NCBI RefSeq assembly: GCF_900119315.1
Contig: NZ_LT827010.1
Location: 4,745,001-4,809,000, forward strand
DNA length: 64,000 nt
Direction of reading: 5' to 3'
Source: Actinoplanes sp. SE50/110
Lineage (GTDB): Bacteria; Actinomycetota; Actinomycetes; Mycobacteriales; Micromonosporaceae
The position numbers were made by a program, and so were the translations under genes. The notes below the pieces were generated by a model. The model saw nothing but the letters and a program-made list of their open reading frames with translations. It had not been told where the DNA came from and did no database searches. Of this stretch, positions 1 to 7,628 are shown one piece after another. Position 1 is the stretch's first letter; each line of letters starts with the position of its first letter.

Positions 1-422
1 TGCTCGTAGATGATCGAGCTGCGGAAACCGATGATCTCCCGGCGGCCGCTGAGCTTGTCCATCAGGAACGCGTGCAGCCCGTCGACGCTGGGCACGGCGA
101 CGTGTACCAGGAAGTCGTCGCCGCCGGCCAGCACGTACACCGACAGCACTTCGGGCAGGCCCATCGCGTACGCCTTGAAGCTCTCGATGACACCACGGTT
201 CAGCGGGCGGACCTGCACGTGCAGCAGGGCCTGCACCGCGCGGTTGAGGGCGCCGAGGTCCACTTCGGCGTGGAAGCCGCTGATCACCCCGCGCTCGCGC
301 AGTGACCGGACCCGCTCCAGGCAGGTCGACGGGGCGATCCCGACGGCGCGGGCCAGGTCGCGGTTGGTCTGCCGGGCGTCGGTCTGCAAATGGGCCACGA
401 TCGCCGAATCAAGTTCGTCCAC
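1..422 (-). CDS. Lrp/AsnC family transcriptional regulator, 3' end cut by window
   Basis: About 140 residues are visible and the gene runs off the left edge, so only the last few residues are missing compared with the usual ~150. An N-terminal AsnC-type helix-turn-helix (residues ~1-60, containing NRDLARAVGIAPSTC) is followed by the RAM ligand-binding fold. GTG at 422 gives the family's usual VDELD opening; an in-frame ATG at 452 would add ten residues. It is divergent from the amino-acid dehydrogenase fusion at 501. In this family such a layout usually means the regulator senses an amino acid and controls its catabolic neighbour. Family is secure; the ligand and target are inferred from position. 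Confidence 0.9.
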   Translation of the reverse strand, partial: MDELDSAIVAHLQTDARQTNRDLARAVGIAPSTCLERVRSLRERGVISGFHAEVDLGALNRAVQALLHVQVRPLNRGVIESFKAYAMGLPEVLSVYVLAGGDDFLVHVAVPSVDGLHAFLMDKLSGRREIIGFRSSIIYE

Positions 423-488
423 GGCCGGAATTATCGCCCAGCGCGCGAACATCGTTCGGAAACAGATCGCCCACGACGTACACCTCAT

Positions 489-494
489 TAGTTT
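489..494 (+). promoter_or_regulatory. -10 box of a leaderless promoter for the dehydrogenase-MFS fusion
   Basis: TAGTTT lies exactly 6 nt before the ATG at 501 and there is no Shine-Dalgarno sequence. This fits the leaderless arrangement seen repeatedly in this window. No convincing -35 was found. Confidence 0.45.
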
Positions 495-500
495 TTTGCC

Positions 501-2153
501 ATGGACCACGAATATGTTGTTACGCGGCGTGGGGAGCGCTCGGGGCTGGCCGTGACGATCGCGGTGCATGCCACCGCGCACGGCCGGTCCGCCGGCGGCT
601 GCCGGATCAAGCACTATCCGGATTGGCGCGCGGGGCTCGCCGACGCGTTGCGGTTGTCGGCGGCGATGACCGCCAAGTGTGCGTACGCCGGTCTCCCGCT
701 CGGGGGTGGCAAGACGGTGGTGACGCTGCCGCCCGGACACCGGCTGGACGCGGCCGGGCGGCGGGATCTGCTGCACGACGTCGGTGACCTGATCGAGGAT
801 CTGGGCGGGCGGTACGCGACCGGTCCGGATGTCGGCACCGGCCCCGACGACATGACGGTCATCCACGACCGGACGCGGCACGTGTTCTGCCGTCCGCGGT
901 CGCAGGGGGGCAGCGGGGATTCCTCGCCGCACACCGCGGCCGGTGTCGTGGCCGCCCTGCGGGCCGTGGGCACCCACCGGTTCGGCACGCCGGAGCTGGC
1001 CGGGCGCCGGATCGCGATCCTCGGGCTGGGCCACGTCGGCGCGCACCTGCTGCGCATGCTGGCCGCCGAGGGCGCGGTGCTGACCGTGGCCGACGTCGAC
1101 GACAGCCGGCGGGCGCTCGCCGACCGGCACGGCGCGACCTGGACCGGCCCGGACGACTGCCTGCGCGCCGAGACCGACATCCTGGTGCCGGCCGCGCTGG
1201 GCGGGGTGCTGACCGCGGCGACCGTGCCGCGGCTGCGGTGCGCCGCGGTGGCCGGGCCGGCCAACAACCAGCTCGACGACCCGCGGACCGCGGATCTGCT
1301 GCGCGAGCGGGGCATCCTGTGGGCGCCGGACGAGGTGGTCAGCGCCGGTGGCCCCGCCGGCAGCGCCCTGCTCAGCCTCGGCCGGGCCTTCCCGCTGCTG
1401 GCCGACGCGGCGTCGTTCGCCGTCTCCGCCCTGCTGGTCAGGTCACTGCCGGCGCTGCACCGGCCGGCCCGCCAGGCCCGGGAGTCGCTGCTGCGGCAGG
1501 CCCGGTCCGGGGCGTCGTACGTGTTCCGCGACCGGCTGCTGCTCGGCCTCGCGCTGCGCCCCGCGATCGGCAACATCGCCTTCGTGGCCGCCGAAACCGT
1601 CCTGGCCCTGTTCGCCCACGATCGCCTCGGCCTGGGCACCGCCGGTTTCGGCCTGCTGCTGACCGCCGAGGCCGCCGGCGGGCTGCTCGGCGCCGGCCTC
1701 GCCTCGCCGCTTCGCCGGACCCTGGGCACCGGCACCGCGCTGACCTGCACCGCCGCCATCGAAGGCCTCGCCGTCCTGGGCCTGGCCGCCGCCCCGAACC
1801 CGTATGCCGCCGGGCTGGCCCTGGCCGTCTGTGGCGCCGGCATGGGCGCGACCATGGTCCTCGCGCCGTCGCTGCGCCAGTCGATCGTCCCCGGTCATCT
1901 GCTGGGCCGGGTCACCGCCACCTCCCGGATGCTGGCCATGTGCGCGGCACCGCTGGGCGCCTTCCTCGGCGGCTGGCTCGCCGCCGCGTTCGACGTGCGC
2001 ACCCCGCTGTACGTGGGCGGCGGCCTGCTGCTGAGCATGACCCTGGTGACGGCGACGATGACCGGCAACCGGCGGGTGGCGGCGGCACTGCGCGCCGCCA
2101 CCACGGTCGAGTCTCACTCCGGGGTGCGGCTGGCCGACACCGCCTCCACGTGA
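501..2153 (+). CDS. Chimeric ORF: Leu/Phe/Val dehydrogenase N-terminal part fused to the C-terminal half of an MFS exporter
   Basis: Residues 1 to about 283 match the Glu/Leu/Phe/Val dehydrogenase family: catalytic lysines K59 and K71 (LPLGGGKTVV), the DVGT/GPDDM region, and a Rossmann GLGHVG around 175-180. The match stops at WAPDEVVSAGG, where family members continue with a further ~70-80 residues. From about residue 284 the text becomes MFS-like (FPLLADAASFAVSALL, then six hydrophobic spans and a GRVTATSRM loop), i.e. the second half of a 12-TM exporter. Both partners are therefore incomplete, and the junction is near 1347-1360. A deletion joining two once separate genes explains this best; an assembly error is possible. 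Enzyme and transport activity are both doubtful. The 3' end overlaps the convergent HxlR gene by 40 bp. Confidence 0.8.
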   Translation: MDHEYVVTRRGERSGLAVTIAVHATAHGRSAGGCRIKHYPDWRAGLADALRLSAAMTAKCAYAGLPLGGGKTVVTLPPGHRLDAAGRRDLLHDVGDLIEDLGGRYATGPDVGTGPDDMTVIHDRTRHVFCRPRSQGGSGDSSPHTAAGVVAALRAVGTHRFGTPELAGRRIAILGLGHVGAHLLRMLAAEGAVLTVADVDDSRRALADRHGATWTGPDDCLRAETDILVPAALGGVLTAATVPRLRCAAVAGPANNQLDDPRTADLLRERGILWAPDEVVSAGGPAGSALLSLGRAFPLLADAASFAVSALLVRSLPALHRPARQARESLLRQARSGASYVFRDRLLLGLALRPAIGNIAFVAAETVLALFAHDRLGLGTAGFGLLLTAEAAGGLLGAGLASPLRRTLGTGTALTCTAAIEGLAVLGLAAAPNPYAAGLALAVCGAGMGATMVLAPSLRQSIVPGHLLGRVTATSRMLAMCAAPLGAFLGGWLAAAFDVRTPLYVGGGLLLSMTLVTATMTGNRRVAAALRAATTVESHSGVRLADTAST

Positions 2154-2524
2154 TCCTCGGCCCACCTCTTCAGGCCGCGCATCAGGTGGTGCAGGGACAG
2201 GCCCAGCTCGGTCAGCTCGTAGGAGACCGTGACCGGCACGCTCGGCACCACGGTCCGGCTGATCAGCCCGTCGCCTTCCAGGGAGCGCAGGGTCTGGGTC
2301 AGCATCTTCTGGCTGACCCCGGCCAGCACCCGGGACAGCTCCGAGTAGCGCATCGGGCGGGGGTCGCCGTCACAGCCGGGCCCGCTGCCCAGCGCCGACA
2401 GGATGAGGATGACCCACTTCCCGGAGATCCGCTCCAGCATCTTGTGGCTGGGACACACCGCCAGAAACGCGTTGTACCGCCCTCTGGCGTCGGCCCGTGC
2501 CTGCGCGGCTGTCGTCGTTGCCAC
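2114..2524 (-). CDS. HxlR family transcriptional regulator
   Basis: 136 residues with the winged-helix HxlR fold. The N-terminal CPSHKMLERISGKW segment matches the family's conserved Cys and GKW, followed by SELSRVLAGVSQKMLTQTLRSLEGDGLISR (recognition helix and wing). GTG at 2524 is chosen because a GAGGAG sits just upstream; longer in-frame starts exist but lack this. The gene lies 76 bp downstream of the aldo-keto reductase in the same direction, so the two are probably one transcript. HxlR proteins often respond to quinones or aldehydes through a conserved cysteine. That makes it a likely controller of the reductase through the palindrome at 3560-3579. Confidence 0.88.
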   Translation of the reverse strand: MATTTAAQARADARGRYNAFLAVCPSHKMLERISGKWVILILSALGSGPGCDGDPRPMRYSELSRVLAGVSQKMLTQTLRSLEGDGLISRTVVPSVPVTVSYELTELGLSLHHLMRGLKRWAEDHVEAVSASRTPE

Positions 2525-2600
2525 CGGATGCTCCTCACCCTCGATCCCCCGAAGCATCCTCCTCCCCGCCTCCTCGGCCCGGCTACGCCGCCCGCTTGCG

Positions 2601-3467
2601 CTAGCGGCCGATGCCGTCCAGCTCGGCGACATCCTCGCCGGACAGGACCAGACCGGCCCCGGCGACGTTCTCCCGCAGGTGCGCCACCTTCGAGGTGCCC
2701 GGGATCAGCAGGATGTTCGGCGACCGCTGCAGCAGCCAGGCCAGCGCGACCGCCATCGGCGTGCTCCCGCGCCGGTCCGCCACCGACGTCAACGCCGCGG
2801 ACTGCAACGGGGTGAAACCGCCCAGCGGGAAGAACGGCACATAGGCGATCCCGTCCGCCGCGAGCCGGTCGACGAGGGCGTCATCGTGCCGGTGCGCCAG
2901 GTTGTACATGTTCTGCACGCTCACGATCGGCGCGATCGACTGCGCCTCGCCGACCTGCTCGGCGGTGACGTTGCTGACCCCCAGATGGCGGATCAGCCCC
3001 TGCTTCTGCAGCTCGACGAGCGTCCCGAACGCCTCGGCCAGCGAGCCGGGCCGCGGCCCCCGGGCGTCACCCATCCGCATGTTCACCAGGTCGAGCGTGT
3101 CCACCCCGAGAGTCCGCAGATCGTCGGAGACCTGCTGACGCAGATCCTGCGGGCGCCGGGCCGTCGGCCAGCCGCCCTGCGCGTCACGGTGGGCGCCCAC
3201 CTTGGTCGCGATGAACAACGACGCCGGGTACGGGTGCAGCGCCGCACGGATCAGCTCGTTGGTGATCCGCGGCCCGTACGCCCCGCTGGTGTCGATGTGG
3301 GTGATCCCGAGCTCGACGGCCTCCCGCAGCACGGCCAGCGCTCCGTCGCGGTCGGCCGGCGGCCCCATCACCCACGGACCGGCCAGCTGCATGGCGCCGT
3401 ACCCGAACCGGGTGACCGGCGAGCCACCCAGATTCCCGGAGCCACCGGGAAGCGAAGGAGACGACAT
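2601..3467 (-). CDS. Aldo/keto reductase
   Basis: 288 residues with the AKR TIM-barrel pattern: RFGYGAMQLAG opening, DTSGAYGPRITNE with the catalytic Asp and Tyr, TKVG with the Lys, and the C-terminal NAD(P)H-binding IPGTSKVAHLREN. It would reduce aldehydes or ketones with NAD(P)H in the cytoplasm; the substrate is unknown. ATG at 3467 is preceded by GAGGTAAC, a good ribosome binding site; an upstream in-frame ATG lacks one. A paralogue lies at 55638-56477. The downstream HxlR gene and the upstream palindrome suggest induction by a reactive electrophile. Confidence 0.93.
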   Translation of the reverse strand: MSSPSLPGGSGNLGGSPVTRFGYGAMQLAGPWVMGPPADRDGALAVLREAVELGITHIDTSGAYGPRITNELIRAALHPYPASLFIATKVGAHRDAQGGWPTARRPQDLRQQVSDDLRTLGVDTLDLVNMRMGDARGPRPGSLAEAFGTLVELQKQGLIRHLGVSNVTAEQVGEAQSIAPIVSVQNMYNLAHRHDDALVDRLAADGIAYVPFFPLGGFTPLQSAALTSVADRRGSTPMAVALAWLLQRSPNILLIPGTSKVAHLRENVAGAGLVLSGEDVAELDGIGR

Positions 3468-3471
3468 GCTG

Positions 3472-3552
3472 TTACCTCTGATCCTTGGCGGGCTGGGCGG
3501 CACGTGCCACCCAGCGGATGTGTTCCTCCACCATGGCGTGGTAACTCTCCAT
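3472..3552 (-). CDS. Possible 26-residue leader ORF upstream of the aldo/keto reductase
   Basis: An ATG at 3552 opens a 26-codon frame that ends with TAA only 4 nt before the reductase ATG. It contains MESYHAMVEEHIRW and is rich in charged residues. It lies between the palindromic operator and the reductase, so it would be the first ORF on that mRNA. No clear Shine-Dalgarno precedes it and no family is recognised. It may be a translated leader, a remnant of an upstream gene, or chance. Confidence 0.25.
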   Translation of the reverse strand: MESYHAMVEEHIRWVARAAQPAKDQR

Positions 3553-3559
3553 CAGGAAG

Positions 3560-3579
3560 TACGCACTTCAAGGTGCGTA
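3560..3579. promoter_or_regulatory. Palindromic operator, probably for the HxlR regulator
   Basis: A perfect inverted repeat TACGCAC-N6-GTGCGTA lies about 93 bp upstream of the aldo/keto reductase start. The spacing and sequence resemble sites bound by HxlR dimers in actinobacteria. It sits between the reductase and the VOC gene, which are transcribed the same way, so it probably controls the reductase-HxlR unit. Confidence 0.6.
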
Positions 3580-3588
3580 ACCCCCGGG

Positions 3589-3978
3589 TCAGCCCCCGCG
3601 GCGCTCGGCGTCGGAACGCTCGACGCAGAACTCGTTGCCCTCGGGGTCGGCGAGCGTGACCCAGCCGGAGCCGTCGCCGCGGCGGTGATCGGTCACCGGA
3701 CGGGCACCGAGCCCGAGCAGGCGGGTGACCTCCTCGTCGCGGGTCCGGTCGGTCGGTTTGACATCCAGGTGCAGCCGGTTCTTCACCGTCTTGGTCTCGG
3801 GCACCCGGACGAACAGCATCAACGGACCGGTACCGGCCGGCGGGATCACCATGGCCTCCGGATCGCCCGGCTGATCGTCGTCGGACAACGGGTTGCCGGT
3901 GACCGCGCTCCAGAACCGCGCCAGGTCGTACGGGTCGCCGACGCAGTCGACGGTGATGTGATTGACCACTGAACTCAA
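3589..3978 (-). CDS. VOC superfamily (glyoxalase/bleomycin-resistance fold) protein
   Basis: 129 residues with one vicinal-oxygen-chelate module: ITVDCVGDPYDLARFWSAVTG at the start, KNRLHLDV in the middle, LADPEGNEFCVE near the end. This is the short glyoxalase-like type whose substrate is usually unknown. The start is TTG at 3978, supported by AGGGGAGA a few bases upstream. Two similar proteins lie at 19978-20382 and 49374-49751, so the genome carries several. No partner gene points to a substrate. Confidence 0.9.
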   Translation of the reverse strand: MSSVVNHITVDCVGDPYDLARFWSAVTGNPLSDDDQPGDPEAMVIPPAGTGPLMLFVRVPETKTVKNRLHLDVKPTDRTRDEEVTRLLGLGARPVTDHRRGDGSGWVTLADPEGNEFCVERSDAERRGG

Positions 3979-4012
3979 CGTTTCTCCCCTACAGGTCGCT
4001 TGGGATCCGCGT

Positions 4013-4960
4013 TCAGCATGCCCGGTAACGGTACGACGGGGAATCGGGGGTGCTCACTTCCAGGTCGCGCAGCACGATGGACAGGCGGGCGCCGTAGGCG
4101 TGGCAGGCTTTGGTGAAACCGGCCGTGGAATATTCGATGACGAAGACCCGATCGCCGTACGAGGCGGTGTACGCGTCACATTCGTCGAAGTCGGCGCACT
4201 GCTCGGTGACGGCGAAATCGAAGCCGATGCGGTGCGCGTCGGCACTGCTCAGCTCGGCGGTGTTCTTCTGCCCGATCGCCAGTTTCTCCTCGTGGGCGCG
4301 GCCGGCCAGCGCCGTGGCGTACACCATGGCCTGATTCTTGGTCAAAAGCCCTGCGGAGCGGGTGTACGAGTCCAGGTTGTCCGGCTCGACGGCCTGGAAA
4401 CCCGCGGCGGCACACCGGTCGATCCAGGCGCCGGCGATCGCGGTCAGCGCGCTGCGCTTGGCGTCGGTGGAGAAGTCGAGCAGGGCCTCGTTCCAGTCCT
4501 TGTCGATGACCGGGTCGCCGTCGGCGGTGCGCAGCAGCAGCTCGGGGTGGTGGGCCTGCCACCACGGCTGGGTGCCCGGCTGGGCCTGGAAGGCATTGAC
4601 GTAGCAGATGTTGTAGAGCCCGGGCGCCGGGGACGCCTGGCTGTCGCGGCTGACCACGGTGACCCCGGTAGGTGGGGTGTAGGCACCGCCGATCTGGTAG
4701 TCGAAACTCGCGTTGCCCGGCGGTGGCGCCCCGGCCGGGGTGTCGGCGGTCGTGGTGCCGGGGCTGGTGCTGCTGGTGGTGGCTGTGGTGATGGGGCTGG
4801 AGGTGGCGCTGGGGCTCGGGCTGGCGCTGGGGCTGCTGGGGCTGGGGCTGCTGCTGGTGATGGTGCGGCCCCCGAGCCCGTGGATGCCGATGCCGATGCC
4901 GACGCCGATGGCGGCGATCGCGGCGGCGGTGGCGGCGAGCTTCCCGCGGCCGAGCGTCAT
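4013..4960 (-). CDS. Secreted or membrane-anchored GH114-like (endo-alpha-1,4-polygalactosaminidase) protein
   Basis: 315 residues. A hydrophobic Ala/Ile/Gly segment (~8-31) acts as signal peptide or anchor. A Ser/Pro/Thr linker (~35-75) follows, then one domain to the end. The domain has the GH114 landmarks: FDYQIGGAYTPP, LYNICYVNAFQ, AVEPDNLDSY with acidic residues, and VTEQCADFDEC. The family cleaves galactosaminoglycan-type polysaccharides outside the cell. The ATG at 4960 overlaps the stop of the small upstream ORF (ATGA), suggesting translational coupling. Family is well supported; substrate is inferred from the family only. Confidence 0.87.
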   Translation of the reverse strand: MTLGRGKLAATAAAIAAIGVGIGIGIHGLGGRTITSSSPSPSSPSASPSPSATSSPITTATTSSTSPGTTTADTPAGAPPPGNASFDYQIGGAYTPPTGVTVVSRDSQASPAPGLYNICYVNAFQAQPGTQPWWQAHHPELLLRTADGDPVIDKDWNEALLDFSTDAKRSALTAIAGAWIDRCAAAGFQAVEPDNLDSYTRSAGLLTKNQAMVYATALAGRAHEEKLAIGQKNTAELSSADAHRIGFDFAVTEQCADFDECDAYTASYGDRVFVIEYSTAGFTKACHAYGARLSIVLRDLEVSTPDSPSYRYRAC

Positions 4961-5178
4961 GCCGGTGCCGGCAGGTCGGCGCCGGCGGACAGATGGTCGG
5001 CGAGCACGCGGGCATGGTTGTCGGTGGTCTCGCGGACGCTGTGCAGCAGGGTGATCGTGCCGTGCTCGCGGGGCGTCCGGCGCGGGTCGGCCACGGCCTG
5101 CGGGTGGGCGTCGAGTTCGGCGCGACAGCCGTCGGCCGGATCGGCATCGTCGTGCACCCGCTTCACCCGGAACGCCAT
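4957..5178 (-). pseudogene. Internally deleted DUF488 (YeaO-like) gene
   Basis: The 73-residue frame starts like a DUF488 protein (FRVKRVHDDADPADGCR) and then jumps to the family's C-terminal part (AELDAHPQAVAD, TITLLHSVRETTDNHARVLADHL). The central ~45 residues that normally contain the VDRLWPRG segment are absent, while the frame stays open. Full-length members are about 115-120 residues. I read this as an in-frame deletion, probably non-functional. It remains translationally coupled to the downstream GH114-like gene (ATGA), so it may persist as a leader ORF. Confidence 0.7.
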
Positions 5179-5310
5179 GTCCCGGATCGTAGTCAACGGT
5201 GCAAACCCGCGGAGACCATGCGCCGGTCCCGTTCGCGAGTTGCGGCGCCAGCCTTCGTCGAGTCCGTCCCATGGCGCAGGCGACCGCCGGTGGCTCTCCC
5301 TGCCGTGCGG

Positions 5311-5316
5311 CATGAT
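5311..5316 (+). promoter_or_regulatory. Possible -10 box (CATGAT) for the gene at 5324
   Basis: CATGAT fits NANNNT and lies 7 nt before the ATG at 5324, with no Shine-Dalgarno. The spacing supports a leaderless start at 5324 rather than at the ATG at 5312. Confidence 0.35.
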
Positions 5317-5323
5317 CGATAGC

Positions 5324-6472
5324 ATGTCGTACCTGCGTATGGTCGGGTTCTGGCCGCCTGCCGGGTTCCCTGATCGGCCCTGGCTGGAGCACCCCGACGA
5401 GGACGCGTTCGTGCGCAGCGCACGTAGTGTCTGTGAGTTGTACAGCGAAGCGGTGGCGCAGGCGGCCATTCCTGCACGTCATTCGGAGCTGCGGCTCTTC
5501 TGCCGGCTCGACCGGAGCCGTGCGGATGTCGTGGTGACGGTGTATCCGGAGGTTCGCGAGGGGTTCGAGACGGCGGCGGCCGCGATACCGCCCACCGTTG
5601 CGGCACTGCCGGCCACCGACCGTGCGCGTCTGGTCTTGGACGTGGTGCATGCCGCCGCCACTCGACTGGCGCACGACCGTGGCGGGAACTGCGACGCTCT
5701 GGCTCGCGCGTATGACCACGCGCTGGCGGCCGGTCTGCGTTTCCGGTGGACCGGGCCGGCAAAGACCAGCCCGGACCGGCGGCATACCGCTCGTCCGGTA
5801 TTCGTGCTGCATGATGACGGCTATGGCCGGGTGATCATCGAGGCCCGGCGACGTGTCGATGGGCAGGTGGTCGCCGCGTCCGCGTCCGCTCTGGCGTTCA
5901 GCACCTCGGCAGGTTTCCGGCGCGCCGCCCGGACGCTGCGCTGGACGGATGCGAACACCATGGAGATCAAGCCCTGGATCGGCCTGCTCGGCGAGGAGCA
6001 GGGCGTACTCCGGCTCGATCTGACGAATCCGGGCTCGTCGGGCACCGCCGAGCCGGATGAGTCGGCAGCCGGCACCACCGACGGATCTGTCACTCGTCCC
6101 GCGATCACCGTGCTGACTCCCGATGACCTCGGCGCCCGCGTCGAGGTCATCGGTGGCGGACCGATGAACGGCATCCCTGCCGGTTACGAGACCACTCTTC
6201 ACGCCCTGCTCGAGCAACTCTGCACACCACCCTGGCAGGCCTGGTGGGCGGCCGGCACGCAGGGGGTCCTGGAGATCCGGTACGACTTCGCGGCCGCTGC
6301 AACCGCGATTTCGATCCGTCACGCCCACCACCGGTGGCGAGCGACGATCCGACGCCCCGCAAGCACGCTCGCTCAGGCCACTGACCCGGCGGGGCTGGCC
6401 CGCGACGACGTCCGGTCCATGCTCAGCGCCATGCGGCGACGAACCGGATTAGGCGAACACCCCTCGCTTTGA
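5324..6472 (+). CDS. Conserved hypothetical protein
   Basis: 382 residues, no family recognised. It has no signal peptide or membrane span and is mixed alpha/beta in composition. The N-terminal half (MSYLRMVGFWPP, HSELRLFCRLDRSRADVVVTVYPEV) and C-terminal half (PAGYETTLHALLEQLCTPPWQAWWAAG) look like two globular parts joined by a Ser/Gly/Glu-rich stretch near 245-265. ATG at 5324 is preferred because of the -10-like box upstream. A much longer frame opens near 3962, but it runs antisense to three genes and is not credible. Neighbours give no functional clue. Confidence 0.65.
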   Translation: MSYLRMVGFWPPAGFPDRPWLEHPDEDAFVRSARSVCELYSEAVAQAAIPARHSELRLFCRLDRSRADVVVTVYPEVREGFETAAAAIPPTVAALPATDRARLVLDVVHAAATRLAHDRGGNCDALARAYDHALAAGLRFRWTGPAKTSPDRRHTARPVFVLHDDGYGRVIIEARRRVDGQVVAASASALAFSTSAGFRRAARTLRWTDANTMEIKPWIGLLGEEQGVLRLDLTNPGSSGTAEPDESAAGTTDGSVTRPAITVLTPDDLGARVEVIGGGPMNGIPAGYETTLHALLEQLCTPPWQAWWAAGTQGVLEIRYDFAAAATAISIRHAHHRWRATIRRPASTLAQATDPAGLARDDVRSMLSAMRRRTGLGEHPSL

Positions 6473-6560
6473 CCGGGCCGGCGTCACGTGTCCGGGTGGC
6501 CGTGACCGAGGGATCACCCTCGCGCATGCAGGTGCCGGCGGCGCCCACAGCCGCGGTCGG

Positions 6561-6893
6561 TCAGCCTTCGTCGATAAGTCCGAGGCCGCCACCGAGCGAC
6601 GCCAGAAAATCTCGGCGAGCCGGTAGTGACTCCTGCTCGGCCTGGCGCTGCGCCAGCTGGACCAGGACGAGTCGCTCGGCGAGCGGCAGCTCGAGCAGCA
6701 CGTGAGAGACCGATTCCATCAAGGCCACCGCGCTGTCGGGGTCAACGGCGTCGTCGTCGCTGAGTTCAACGAACATCAGACACTCGAACAGGGCACGGGC
6801 CACGGTTTCCAGCACCGGCCCAGGATAGGCCGTCACCACGGGCATGATCGGACGCATCGGCATGAGCGCGTTCCACGCCCCATCGCCGGTCAT
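6561..6893 (-). CDS. Small conserved hypothetical protein
   Basis: 110 residues, mainly helical, acidic in the middle (FVELSDDDAVDPDSAVALMES), soluble. AAGGGAG sits just before the ATG at 6893, a clear ribosome binding site. It is convergent with the hypothetical gene that ends at 6472. It lies 65 bp downstream of another unknown gene in the same direction, so it may end an operon that starts with the LAL regulator. No family recognised. Confidence 0.6.
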   Translation of the reverse strand: MTGDGAWNALMPMRPIMPVVTAYPGPVLETVARALFECLMFVELSDDDAVDPDSAVALMESVSHVLLELPLAERLVLVQLAQRQAEQESLPARRDFLASLGGGLGLIDEG

Positions 6894-6958
6894 CCGGCTC
6901 CCTTGCCATAGGACGGCGTGACGGTGCCGGCGGCCGGCGTCGAGCGCCCTGTCCCGGT

Positions 6959-7576
6959 TCAGCGTTGCGGTGCCGGGGCCGCGTCGTGGTGTTCGGTGAT
7001 GAGCGCGGGAAACCAGGTGATGTCGTGCGGGGTGCCGTCAGGGGTGCCGCGGTTGTCGTTGGCCATGTCGGCGACTCGCCGGGCGTCGTCGAGGGTGCTC
7101 AGCAGGGCGTTGCCGGCCGCCTGCACGCCGAGTTCGGCGGCTGCCGGAATGTCCAGGCGGTAGCAGAGCCAGCTGTGGAAGCGGCCGCCGGAGAAGCCGA
7201 GGACCTCGTGTCCGCGGATCGTTCCGGGTGGGGCGGCCGCGGGGTGCGCGAGGTTGATCCGGATCGGGTGCGGAAGGTCACCGATCCACTCTTCGATCAT
7301 GGTGGTGAGTGGGTCGGACCCGTCGGCCGGCACGCTCATGCTCAGCACGTGCGACCCGGGTGCCCGCTCGGCCGCGCGGGCTGCCTGACGCAGGGTACGG
7401 TGCCACGGCTCGAACAGGGGCTGCTGCCACGGCTCGATGTCCCGGCCCAGAGGCAGGAATGCGGTGAGGCAGTCGCTGACGGTGGCCACCGTGCCCGGCA
7501 GGTCGGCGGTCCAGGGTTGACCGCCGGTCGTCCACGGGTGGCCGGCCACGAATCCGGCCAGCGTGTAGCGCCTCAT
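6959..7576 (-). CDS. Hypothetical protein in the LAL-regulator gene line
   Basis: 205 residues with no recognised domain and no signal peptide or membrane segment. The sequence is rich in Trp and His (MRRYTLAGFVAGHPW, GFSGGRFHSWLCYRLD) and contains WFPALITEHHD near the end. The ATG at 7576 follows the stop of the HTH gene by 52 bp. GATCAT lies 6 nt before it, so it could have its own leaderless start. The C-terminal half looks like an enzyme or immunity-type fold, but this is only an impression. Confidence 0.6.
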   Translation of the reverse strand: MRRYTLAGFVAGHPWTTGGQPWTADLPGTVATVSDCLTAFLPLGRDIEPWQQPLFEPWHRTLRQAARAAERAPGSHVLSMSVPADGSDPLTTMIEEWIGDLPHPIRINLAHPAAAPPGTIRGHEVLGFSGGRFHSWLCYRLDIPAAAELGVQAAGNALLSTLDDARRVADMANDNRGTPDGTPHDITWFPALITEHHDAAPAPQR

Positions 7577-7628
7577 CCGTTCATGATCGGCGAGGGTGCG
7601 GGGACGGGTCCAGCGGGTGGGGCGAAGG

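Noticed and set aside
3962..6472. Very long plus-strand frame of 836 codons
   Set aside because: Its first ~450 codons are antisense to the GH114-like and DUF488 genes and have low-complexity Gly/Ala composition. Only the part from 5324 is kept.
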